This document shows, one piece after another, positions 52,217 to 59,864 of a stretch of 64,000 nucleotides of DNA (positions are counted from its first letter, which is position 1; the number at the start of each line of letters is the position of its first letter). The stretch spans positions 958,579 to 1,022,578 of the forward strand of contig NZ_LFIP02000003.1 in assembly GCF_001189235.2 (NCBI RefSeq). The letters are read 5' to 3'. The DNA is from Bradyrhizobium embrapense. Lineage in GTDB: Bacteria; Pseudomonadota; Alphaproteobacteria; Rhizobiales; Xanthobacteraceae. A program made the position numbers and the translations under genes. A model generated the notes under the pieces. That model did no database searches. It was not told where the DNA came from and saw nothing but the letters and a program-made list of their open reading frames with translations.

Positions 52217-52415
52217 GCGTGAGACCAATTCTGGATGCGCGATTGTATCAGTTTCTGCTGCATTTCATTGAGGTGGATCAATGCCACATGCTGCAGGGCC
52301 GCACGGGCATCGTCGACAAATCTGCACAAATCTCGAATCGCATCGACCGCGCTTGCGCGGCTACGTTGCGCAAGCGACCAAGGACGAAACGTCTAGAGCG
52401 GCTGAGAGCGGCAGA

Positions 52416-52640
52416 ATGTCGGAAACCAGCAACTGCTTCCAGAACGAACGGCAGGACCCCATCACTCCGATGGAGGCGTACGATCCCGCTTATTGGCGGC
52501 GATGCGCGACATGGGCGCGCACGAAGGCAGGCCAAGCACCGGCACACCGGGCGGCGGCACTCGCGCGGGAGGCTGCTGATTATGAGCGGCTCGCGGCCTA
52601 CGCGAACGCTGTTCGGGCCGCGGGCGAGGCCACGGTCTAA
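52416..52640 (+). CDS. Small hypothetical protein
   Basis: 74 aa. The part YDPAYWRRCATWARTKAGQA to DYERLAAYANA resembles a short helical motif frequent in Bradyrhizobium hypothetical proteins (DPxYWRxRAEEARA...DYERLAERA). Start at ATG 52416 with GAGAG nearby; the longer frame from 52281 begins in non-coding sequence. Confidence 0.6.
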   Translation: MSETSNCFQNERQDPITPMEAYDPAYWRRCATWARTKAGQAPAHRAAALAREAADYERLAAYANAVRAAGEATV

Positions 52641-52722
52641 ATTCTGCCCCGGCGCGCCCAGACCGCCCCCCAGCCCCCAAACAGGTTTGACGCGCCGGGG
52701 GCTCTTTCCAAGCTGCAGAATT

Positions 52723-53121
52723 CTATGCCGCGGCCATACCCTCGCTCCTCCGCAACCCGACAAATTGCAACTCGGCGAACACGCCGGTAGCAATCGCCTG
52801 GGCGAGGACCACGAGTGTTCCGACCAGGTTCGGCGATACTGCGCCCGACAGCAGCAGCGCGACGCTGGCCAGCGTCCAGGCCGCGTTGCCGGCGACCACG
52901 AGGATCACGGGTCCTTTCGGCAGCGAGGTTCGCGCGGCGAGAAAGCCGACCAGCGCGGTATAGGCGATCAGGAACAGCCCGGTCTCGCGCAGCAGAGCCT
53001 CCGGCAAGCCGAGCAGCGATGCCAGCGCGCCGGCGTCGAGCACCATCGCGACAGCCGATGTGCCGCTGAACACGGCGTCGGCAAGCAAGGCGCGGCGCAG
53101 CAGCTGGGACGAATGGATCAT
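52723..53121 (-). CDS. Four-helix membrane protein
   Basis: 132 aa with about four hydrophobic helices (ALLADAVFSGTSAVAMVL; LFLIAYTALVGFLAARTSL; VILVVAGNAAWTLASVALLL; NLVGTLVVLAQAIATGVFAE). GGAG ribosome site. Unknown function. It is in the same leftward transcript as the smaller membrane gene at 53152-53355. Confidence 0.8.
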   Translation of the reverse strand: MIHSSQLLRRALLADAVFSGTSAVAMVLDAGALASLLGLPEALLRETGLFLIAYTALVGFLAARTSLPKGPVILVVAGNAAWTLASVALLLSGAVSPNLVGTLVVLAQAIATGVFAELQFVGLRRSEGMAAA

Positions 53122-53151
53122 GGCAGTGTCTCCTCGAGTTGGGTTGGGTTT

Positions 53152-53355
53152 TCAGCGCATCAGGGATTGCAGCTGACGCCACAGGCCCTTGCCGACCCTC
53201 ATCTCGACCGCATGGACCTGCGCGAACACGAACATGCTGGTCGCGTGCACGAGCGGCTGGGGCATGTTGAGCGAGCGCGCGACCAGCCAGGTGGCGAGAT
53301 GGATCAGCCCCGGGAGCAGGACGGCGAAGGCGCGGATAAGGGACAGCATCAGCAT
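53152..53355 (-). CDS. Small membrane protein
   Basis: 67 aa, start at ATG 53355 because AGGAG then sits at the normal distance. One long hydrophobic segment (SLIRAFAVLLPGLIHLATWLVA). No family known. It may be controlled by the divergent XRE-type gene, which starts 100 bases away. Confidence 0.65.
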   Translation of the reverse strand: MLMLSLIRAFAVLLPGLIHLATWLVARSLNMPQPLVHATSMFVFAQVHAVEMRVGKGLWRQLQSLMR

Positions 53356-53403
53356 GGTCATCTCCTGTGCCGTGGAAGATGAGCCGGCCCGCGCGCCAAT
53401 TCG

Positions 53404-53420
53404 ATTACCTCAGGCGTAAT
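53404..53420. promoter_or_regulatory. Possible operator for the XRE-type regulator
   Basis: ATTAC-CTCAGGC-GTAAT, a short inverted repeat in the divergent region, 35 bases before the regulator start and 48 bases before the membrane gene. The arms are only five bases long. Confidence 0.35.
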
Positions 53421-53455
53421 GGAACGGGCGAATTTCGCATGGTAGGTTTTGCACC

Positions 53456-54280
53456 ATGAACGCACATGCATCCCTGGCGCGGGCCGAGCCCGCAAAACCC
53501 GTCCTGATCGGCGAGCACCTGCGCGAATGGCGGCAGCGCCGCCATCTCAGCCAGCTCGACCTCGCCGTCGATGCCGAGATCTCGGCGCGGCATTTGAGCT
53601 TCGTCGAGACCGGCCGCTCGGCGCCGTCGCGCGACATGGTCCTCAAACTGGCGGAGCGCCTCGACGTGCCCCTACGCGAACGCAACGTGCTGCTGGTTGC
53701 TGCGGGTTTCGCACCCGCATTCCCGCAACGCTCGCTGGATGATCCCGCGCTGAAATCGGCGCGCGAGGCGATCAATTTGGTGCTGAAGGCGCACGAGCCG
53801 AACCCGGCGCTGGCCTATGACCGGCACTGGAATCTGGTCTCCGCCAACCGCATGGTGGCGCCGCTGCTCGAGGGCGTGCCGCAGCGGCTGCTCGGTCAGC
53901 CCTTCAACATCCTGCGGCTCGCCTTCCACCCGGAGGGCCTGGCGCCGCGTACCGTCAACCTGGCGGAATGGGCCGCGCATCTGTTGGAGCGGCTGCATCG
54001 GCAATGCGAGGCAACGGCCGATCCGGAGCTGCTCAAGCTCTATCAGGACCTGAAGTCCTATCCGATCCCGGCGCGGTCGGCCCCGATCACGACCGACAAC
54101 AACGTCGCGCTGCCCTTCAAGCTTCGCCTCAATGGCGAGATCCTGAGCTTCATCTCGACCACCATGGTGTTCGGCACCCCGGTCGACGTCACGCTGCAGG
54201 AACTGGCGCTGGAGACCTTCTTCCCGGCCGACGAACTGACCGCCGAGCGGATGCGGCAGATGGCAGCCAGTATGAAATAG
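53456..54280 (+). CDS. XRE-family regulator with MmyB-like domain
   Basis: 274 aa. Helix-turn-helix (LIGEHLREWRQRRHLSQLDL; AEISARHLSFVETGRSAPSR) at residues 18-75 and then an MmyB-like ligand-binding domain (DRHWNLVSANRMVAPLLEGV; NILRLAFHPEGLAPRTVNLA). Such proteins are found next to oxidoreductase or membrane genes and sense small ligands. It is divergent from two small membrane-protein genes. Confidence 0.9.
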   Translation: MNAHASLARAEPAKPVLIGEHLREWRQRRHLSQLDLAVDAEISARHLSFVETGRSAPSRDMVLKLAERLDVPLRERNVLLVAAGFAPAFPQRSLDDPALKSAREAINLVLKAHEPNPALAYDRHWNLVSANRMVAPLLEGVPQRLLGQPFNILRLAFHPEGLAPRTVNLAEWAAHLLERLHRQCEATADPELLKLYQDLKSYPIPARSAPITTDNNVALPFKLRLNGEILSFISTTMVFGTPVDVTLQELALETFFPADELTAERMRQMAASMK

Positions 54281-54313
54281 CGGCTTGTCTTGGGGCGCTT
54301 TCGGCCTACTTTC

Positions 54314-54339
54314 GGGGTTCCAATTCCGCCGGGAACCCC
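54314..54339 (+). promoter_or_regulatory. Hairpin covering the ribosome site of the DsbA/FrnE gene
   Basis: GGGGTTCC (54314-54321) and GGAACCCC (54332-54339) make an 8-bp stem that ends four bases before the ATG at 54344. The likely ribosome-binding GGGAA is in the stem, so it could reduce translation. Alternatively the hairpin terminates the upstream gene. Confidence 0.4.
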
Positions 54340-54343
54340 TGCC

Positions 54344-55009
54344 ATGAGCGATCTGAAGCCGCTTCGCCTCGATATCGTCTCCGACGTCGTTTGCCCTTGG
54401 TGCTATATCGGCAAGCATCGCATCGAGGATGCGCTCAAGCTGGTGCCCGACGTGCCGGTCGAGGTGCACTGGCGGCCGTTCTTCCTCAACAATTGGGTGC
54501 CGCGCGAGGGCATCAGCCGCGACGAATATCTCACGGCCAAATTCGGCTCGGTCGAGGCCTACAAGGGCATCGCCGGCCGCGTGGTCGCCGCCGCCAATGA
54601 GGAGGGGCTGACCTACCATCCCGAGCTCGTCAAGCGGCAGCCCAACACGATCGACTGCCACCGCCTGATCCACTGGGCCGAGGCCAAGGGCAAGGCGGCC
54701 GAGATGAAGCAGCGGCTGATGGAGCTGTATTTCCGCGACGGCGGCGATCTCACCGACACCAACGTGCTGGTGCAGGCGGCAGCCGACGTCGGGCTGGATG
54801 CCGACGACGTGCGCAAGCGCCTGGCCACCGACGAGGATGTGGCACTGGTGTCCGCGCAAGCCCAGGAAGCCTCCGAGAAGGGCATCTCCGGCGTGCCGAC
54901 CTTCGTGTTCGCGCAGAAATACGCAGTGTCCGGCGCCCAGCCGGCCGAGCAGCTCGCCCGCGCGATCCGCCAGGTCTCGGCCGAGATCAACGCGCAGGCC
55001 GCCGAGTAG
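54344..55009 (+). CDS. FrnE-like DsbA-family oxidoreductase
   Basis: 221 aa. Thioredoxin fold with CPWC active site (Cys17, Cys20; VSDVVCPWCYIGKHR). The C-terminal part GISGVPTFVFAQKYAVSGAQ includes the cis-Pro loop. Cytoplasmic since no signal peptide is present. FrnE-like proteins act in redox or polyketide modification; the substrate here is unknown. Confidence 0.92.
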   Translation: MSDLKPLRLDIVSDVVCPWCYIGKHRIEDALKLVPDVPVEVHWRPFFLNNWVPREGISRDEYLTAKFGSVEAYKGIAGRVVAAANEEGLTYHPELVKRQPNTIDCHRLIHWAEAKGKAAEMKQRLMELYFRDGGDLTDTNVLVQAAADVGLDADDVRKRLATDEDVALVSAQAQEASEKGISGVPTFVFAQKYAVSGAQPAEQLARAIRQVSAEINAQAAE

Positions 55010-55025
55010 TCCGCAATTCCCATCG

Positions 55026-55052
55026 AAAGCCCGGCTCATGCCGGGCTTTTTC
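55026..55052 (+). terminator. Rho-independent terminator
   Basis: AAAGCCCGGC-TCAT-GCCGGGCTTTTT, a strong stem with a T run, 17 bases past the FrnE-like gene's stop. Confidence 0.92.
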
Positions 55053-55094
55053 GTTTGCCTATACGATCCATCGGAAACAACCAGGGAGACCATC

Positions 55095-55733
55095 ATGATC
55101 TATGAGCTGCGCACCTACACGGTACGTCCAGGCACCGTCGGCGAGATGGTGAAGGCGGCGAGCACGATCTCGCGCGACATCCGCGGCGACAATTTCGGCA
55201 AGCTGGAAGGCTACTGGATCACCGAGATCGGGCCGCTCAATCAGGTCATGCACATGTGGAGCTACGCCGATCTCAACGAGCGGTCCCGGCTGCGAGCCGA
55301 GCTCGGGAAAAACCCGCGCTGGACCGGTGAGTACATTCCGGCGATCCGTCCGCTCCTGGTGCGCCAGGAGGTCCGGCTGCTGAATGCGATCATCCCGCCG
55401 GTGGCGCCTGCCACCAAGGGCAACCTCTACGAATTCCGCAACTATCGCGCCAAGCCGCTCGGCGCCGCCAAGCAATGGCTCGACCTGATCACCGGCGTGA
55501 TGCCGGAGCGCGAGAAACATTCCAAGATCGTCGGCCTCTGGGCCACCGACGCGGGTCAGCCCAATGAGGTCTGCCACATCTGGGCCTATCCCGATCTCAA
55601 CGCCCGCGCTGCTGCACGTGGCGCTGCGATGAAGGATCCGGCGTGGTTGGAATTCCTCAGCAAGGGCACGCAGCTGCTCGAGGAAATGCACTCGACCATC
55701 ATGCTGCCGGCGCCGCACTCACCGCTGCAGTAA
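55095..55733 (+). CDS. NIPSNAP-family protein
   Basis: 212 aa with two NIPSNAP-type ferredoxin-like domains: MIYELRTYTVRPGTVGEMVK at the N-terminus and LYEFRNYRAKPLGAAKQWLD in the middle. Family members bind hydrophobic ligands; function in bacteria is not known. ATG 55095 follows GGGAGACC. Confidence 0.92.
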   Translation: MIYELRTYTVRPGTVGEMVKAASTISRDIRGDNFGKLEGYWITEIGPLNQVMHMWSYADLNERSRLRAELGKNPRWTGEYIPAIRPLLVRQEVRLLNAIIPPVAPATKGNLYEFRNYRAKPLGAAKQWLDLITGVMPEREKHSKIVGLWATDAGQPNEVCHIWAYPDLNARAAARGAAMKDPAWLEFLSKGTQLLEEMHSTIMLPAPHSPLQ

Positions 55734-55761
55734 GGCGGGCCTCGCCGAGAACGCCGGCAGA

Positions 55762-55795
55762 AAGCCTCACCCGATGCTTCGATCGGATGAGGCTT
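55762..55795 (+). terminator. Likely terminator of the NIPSNAP gene
   Basis: AAGCCTCA-C-CCGAT and ATCGG-A-TGAGGCTT form a 13-bp stem with one mismatch around GCTTCG. It is 29 bases past the stop and lacks a T run. Confidence 0.6.
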
Positions 55796-55937
55796 ACCAG
55801 GCAAGGGCATGCGCCGCCTGAGAAACGGCGCACAGCAACGCTAGAAGGGCTAGCTGACACCAACCTGACGGCGGCGAACTGATTGTTTCCTGGTGTGTCT
55901 GCATGGCTAGGAAAGGGTAAATCACTGGCGCGCTGAA

Positions 55938-57248
55938 TCAGGCCGTCCGCCGGCTGCGGATGAAGCGGACCGCACTGCGCGCGGCTTGATAGCCGAACCT
56001 GTTCAGCGTCAATGCGGCATGAACAGCGGCGACCAGCGGATCGCGCCGTCGCAGCGGCAGCAGCACGTCGCCGATCGCGAAGCGCCCGCGCCAGATCGGG
56101 TCGATCATGGGGTGGCCCGGCGCCGCGGTGGAATCGGCCGAATTGATCGCAGGATCGGAGCAGAGATGGCGCGTCAGCTCCAGCGTCAATTGCGCGCCCG
56201 GCGAATGCTTCGCAAAGCGCTCGTCGATACCGATCTTGAAGAAGAAGGCACGGTCCTGGTGGCGTACCACGATGCCGCTTGCGACCGACGTGGCGCCCGC
56301 ATGCAGCGTGACGATCTCGCAGCGGCCGGTCTCGGCCAGCGCCGACGTCGCGCGGCGGATGAACGCCGCGTCGCCGGCATGCTGGCCGAGCGCGGTGCCG
56401 CGCTGGCCCTTCCAGCCACCGGCTTCGAGCGCAAGGAACGTCTCGAGCGCCGCCGCAACGTCGCGCGGCGTGCGGGCGACGTCGAAGCGCACCGCGCCGT
56501 GGTCGGACAGGCGATGGTGCTGCCGGCGCAGCTCCTTGAGCTTCTTGGGGCCGAGCGCGTCGCGCAGCAGCTCATCGGCATTGCGCGTCGCATCGAGCTG
56601 CGCGCGTTGATAGGCGCTCAGCACGCGCGGCTGCAAACCGTCGCGCGCGAGGACCGCGCGGATCGCCGCCATGGCCGGGCCCTCGAGCGACATGGTGCGC
56701 AGGATCAACGCATGCGCGCCCGCATTGCGCGCCTGCTGGAGCATCTTGCCGGCGGCCAGTTCGGCGGCGTCGCGGTCGAGCAGCGGTGTGCACAGCGTGC
56801 CATAGGGTTCGGCGCCGACCAGCGCGGGCAGCGGTATCCGGTAGATTCGCCGCATTGGGATGACCGGCAACAGCCCGATCAATTGCCCGGCATCGCCGGT
56901 GGCGCTGAGCAGCGATGCGCCGGTGCGGCCGCGCGCGGAGGCATCGACCGCCAATTCCCAGTCGGGCTGGTAGTAGCCATTGGCCTCGATCGCACGCTCG
57001 GCCAGCGCCCGCCATGCGCCGACCGGCGCGGCCGACAGCGGCGGCAACCCGCGATCATCCGTGGCATCCTTGCGCGATGCACGGCGGATCACTGCCTGGT
57101 CAGCAATATCGGCCACGTCCCATGTTCCCCGGTCCGAGAGGTTGATCGGCCTTGCGTTTATCGCGGGCAACGCTAGCGGACAGAGATGGAAAATGCCGTT
57201 GAGGCCATCCGGCAATTTGAGCGGTAATGTTAACGGGCTGTTCAGCAT
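55938..57248 (-). CDS. BioF2/CelD-like GNAT acyltransferase
   Basis: 436 aa if the ATG at 57248 is used; the longer frame to 57440 adds low-quality sequence. The C-terminal half follows the Acetyltransf-6 (BioF2-like/CelD) family: LGPKKLKELRRQHHRLSDHG, ALETFLALEAGGWKGQRGTA and HAGATSVASGIVVRHQDRAF. Members act in cellulose or exopolysaccharide formation; no such genes are next to it. No signal or transmembrane helix. Confidence 0.85.
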   Translation of the reverse strand: MLNSPLTLPLKLPDGLNGIFHLCPLALPAINARPINLSDRGTWDVADIADQAVIRRASRKDATDDRGLPPLSAAPVGAWRALAERAIEANGYYQPDWELAVDASARGRTGASLLSATGDAGQLIGLLPVIPMRRIYRIPLPALVGAEPYGTLCTPLLDRDAAELAAGKMLQQARNAGAHALILRTMSLEGPAMAAIRAVLARDGLQPRVLSAYQRAQLDATRNADELLRDALGPKKLKELRRQHHRLSDHGAVRFDVARTPRDVAAALETFLALEAGGWKGQRGTALGQHAGDAAFIRRATSALAETGRCEIVTLHAGATSVASGIVVRHQDRAFFFKIGIDERFAKHSPGAQLTLELTRHLCSDPAINSADSTAAPGHPMIDPIWRGRFAIGDVLLPLRRRDPLVAAVHAALTLNRFGYQAARSAVRFIRSRRTA

Positions 57249-57367
57249 ATGACGGCGACAGCAGCAGCGCTGCTGGAACGTGACTGGGGGGATCGCAAAA
57301 GCTCGCAACGATACGGCGACAACGTCGCGATCGGCATTGCCGCTCGCCGGCAGAACAATGTCAGACG

Positions 57368-57820
57368 CTAAGGCTTGGCGCTTCGTTGCGCTTCCATTTG
57401 AACGGCGCTTTCGACCGGCTCGTAAGTCTCGGTCACGCAATTGTCGTCAGCTTCCACCTGCCGGCGATCGAAGATCGCGCCTTCATTGATGAAGACGCGG
57501 TAGGTCTGCGTCCCGAGCGGCTTGCCGATCACCGAGGTCAGTTCGGCGCGCACGCAGGCGGTCCATCCGGTGCCGCGCGGGTCGTGCAGCGGAGCGGAGA
57601 CCCGCACATGGGCCGGCTGCGAGCCGGCGGTGAATACCGAATCCAGCTTGCCGGCTACCAGGTGCTTGACGTCCGGAGGCGTCTCGAGCGGCGCCGGCTC
57701 TGTGGCCTTGACCTTCAACATCTCGGGCCATACCGCGTGGCTGTCCGCCAGCCCGCAGCCGCTCAACATCAAGGCGGCGCCGGCCAGCAGCGCCGCCATC
57801 TGTACCTGTCCCTGTCCCAT
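57368..57820 (-). CDS. Lipoprotein, function unknown
   Basis: 150 aa. The N-terminus has a lipobox (ALMLSGCG, Cys22). The mature sequence is beta-rich with two Cys (GWTACVRAEL; DDNCVTETY). No family recognised. Confidence 0.7.
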   Translation of the reverse strand: MGQGQVQMAALLAGAALMLSGCGLADSHAVWPEMLKVKATEPAPLETPPDVKHLVAGKLDSVFTAGSQPAHVRVSAPLHDPRGTGWTACVRAELTSVIGKPLGTQTYRVFINEGAIFDRRQVEADDNCVTETYEPVESAVQMEAQRSAKP

Positions 57821-57980
57821 TCGGTCGATTTAATGTGCCGCCGCCAACATTGCGCCCCCCTGGTGGGGCTGAATCCGCATCGCGCGGCGCTTTGTCGATC
57901 AACAAATGTCGAGCGACAAGTCATGTTTGGGGTAGAGATGTTGCCGGATGTTTCTGGGGCTGCGGGGGAGAGAGACTGAC

Positions 57981-58208
57981 ATGAAAAGCTTCACGGTTGC
58001 TGCCGTCGTTCTGGCGCTGATCGCGACACCGACCCTGGCCCAGGGCCGGCGAGGCGGTGGGGGCGACGACAGGAAGACGGAGCAGAAGCCGAAGGTCGAC
58101 GAGAAGGCCTACAAGGCCGCGCTCGATCGTATCCCCGAACCCAAGGAGAAATACGATCCCTGGGGCGTCACCAAGCCGGCCGCCGATCCGGCCAAGAAAC
58201 CGAAATAG
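57981..58208 (+). CDS. Small secreted basic protein
   Basis: 75 aa with a signal peptide (SFTVAAVVLALIATPTLAQ) and a charged, likely disordered mature part (GRRGGGGDDRKTEQKPKVDE; YKAALDRIPEPKEKYDPWG). ATG 57981 follows GGGGAGAG. No function known; common in this genus. Confidence 0.7.
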   Translation: MKSFTVAAVVLALIATPTLAQGRRGGGGDDRKTEQKPKVDEKAYKAALDRIPEPKEKYDPWGVTKPAADPAKKPK

Positions 58209-58358
58209 TCAGCCGAACTAGTCAGTCGAAACAGCAGGCGCAGCGGGTGGCTTCCCAGTTCCACCAGAACTTGTGTCCGAAGCTGCAGATTGCCGCACGG
58301 CGTGAACCTTCACCTGACGGCATCAGACCCATTTCCGATGCCATTGTCGGAGGCTGCC

Positions 58359-59792
58359 ATGCTGCGCCGTTCGCTCCTCAGCCTGCTCGTTCCCGCTGCG
58401 ATCCTGTTCAGCGCCGCGCCGGCATCGGCGGAAAACCGGCTGGCGCTGGTGATCGGGCAGTCCGCCTACAAGTCGGTGCCCGCGCTGCCCAATCCGGCCA
58501 ACGACGCCAGGGCGATGTCACAAATGCTGACCGATGCCGGCTTCGCGGTGACGACGGCATCGGACCTGTCCCAGGATGAGATGCGCGCAAGGATCAGCGA
58601 CTTCGCCGGCGAGGTGGCGGCGAAGGGCGCCGATACCGTCGCGCTGGTGTTCTATGCCGGGCATGGCCTGCAGATCGATGGCGAGAACTATCTGGTGCCG
58701 GTCGATGTCGACCCGAAGCGCGAGGCCGACATCCCGATCCAGGCCGTTCGCCTCAACGACATCCTGAACACCCTGACCTCGGTGCCGAGCCGGATGCGTA
58801 TCGTGCTGCTCGATGCCTGCCGCAACAATCCGTTCCCGGAACTCAGCAAGACCGCCGGACATGGGCTGGCCATCGTCGACGCCAGGATCGGCGCGCCCGG
58901 CACCTTTGTCTCGTTCTCGACGTCGCCGGGTGCCGAGGCCGAGGACGGCAGCGGCGCCAACAGCCCCTATACGACCGCGCTGCTGGCTTCGGCGAAGGAG
59001 CCGGGGATTCCGATCGAGGACACCTTCAAGCGCGTCCGCCTGGCGGTGAACAAGGCGACCGACGGCCGCCAGACGCCGTGGGATTCCTCGTCGCTCACCG
59101 ACGACTTCCGCTTCATGGCAGGTACGTCGGCGTCGCCCGCGGCCGCGCCGACGCCGGCCGCGACCAAGCGCACCGTCGACGAGTGGAAACGCGAATTGCA
59201 GGGCAAGTCGATCGAAGCGGCAAATGAACTGATCGTGGTCGACGGCACTGATGAAGCCTATGAAGCCTTCGCCGCGATCTTCGCCGGCACGCCGCGCGGC
59301 CTGCAGGCGCGCGACTGGCTCGACCGGCATCGGCGCATGGTGGCCTGGAACGACGCCATTGTTGCCAACACGGCGGCGGCCTATCGCAGCTTCCTCGTGC
59401 TGTACCCTGACAGCGATCTCACGGCGACCGCGCGCAAGATGATCGAACGGTTGCGCTACCGTCCCGAGGCGGCGCCGGCCGCAGCGCTCAGCGTGCCCGC
59501 GACCAACGTCGCGCTGGCGGCGCCGACTTGTCCCTGCAACAATTCGCCGCCGCAGCAGGAGCAGAAGGCGGCCGCGCCGGTGAAGAAGCGTGCCGATCCC
59601 GATCCGTCGCCGCGGCGCGCCGGCAAGCGCCCGCCGCGCGTCGTGGTCGAGGATGACGTCGTGGTGGTGCGCCGGCCGCCTCCGGCCGTGGTCTACGAGC
59701 CGGTCGGGCCCCCGATCGGAATCGGGATTGGCATCGGCGGCGGTGGCTATCGCGGCAATTATGGCGGCGGCTATCGCAGGGGTGGATACTGA
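58359..59792 (+). CDS. Secreted caspase-like protease (C14 family)
   Basis: 477 aa. Signal peptide (ending ASAE), a caspase-fold domain (about 26-250) with catalytic His102 in FYAGHG and Cys154 in LLDACRNNP. A helical segment (about 275-390) follows, then a Pro/Arg-rich part with CPCNN and a Gly/Tyr-rich end (GGGYRGNYGGGY). ATG 58359 follows GGAGG at the right distance. Bacterial caspase homologues cleave after basic residues; targets unknown. The PQQ dehydrogenase gene follows in the same direction. Confidence 0.92.
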   Translation: MLRRSLLSLLVPAAILFSAAPASAENRLALVIGQSAYKSVPALPNPANDARAMSQMLTDAGFAVTTASDLSQDEMRARISDFAGEVAAKGADTVALVFYAGHGLQIDGENYLVPVDVDPKREADIPIQAVRLNDILNTLTSVPSRMRIVLLDACRNNPFPELSKTAGHGLAIVDARIGAPGTFVSFSTSPGAEAEDGSGANSPYTTALLASAKEPGIPIEDTFKRVRLAVNKATDGRQTPWDSSSLTDDFRFMAGTSASPAAAPTPAATKRTVDEWKRELQGKSIEAANELIVVDGTDEAYEAFAAIFAGTPRGLQARDWLDRHRRMVAWNDAIVANTAAAYRSFLVLYPDSDLTATARKMIERLRYRPEAAPAAALSVPATNVALAAPTCPCNNSPPQQEQKAAAPVKKRADPDPSPRRAGKRPPRVVVEDDVVVVRRPPPAVVYEPVGPPIGIGIGIGGGGYRGNYGGGYRRGGY

Positions 59793-59864
59793 CGTGGCAT
59801 TCGCGTAAAGGCTTTCCCCGCATGAGATGCGGCGTGTGATGATCGCATCTTGCGGGAGGACGCA

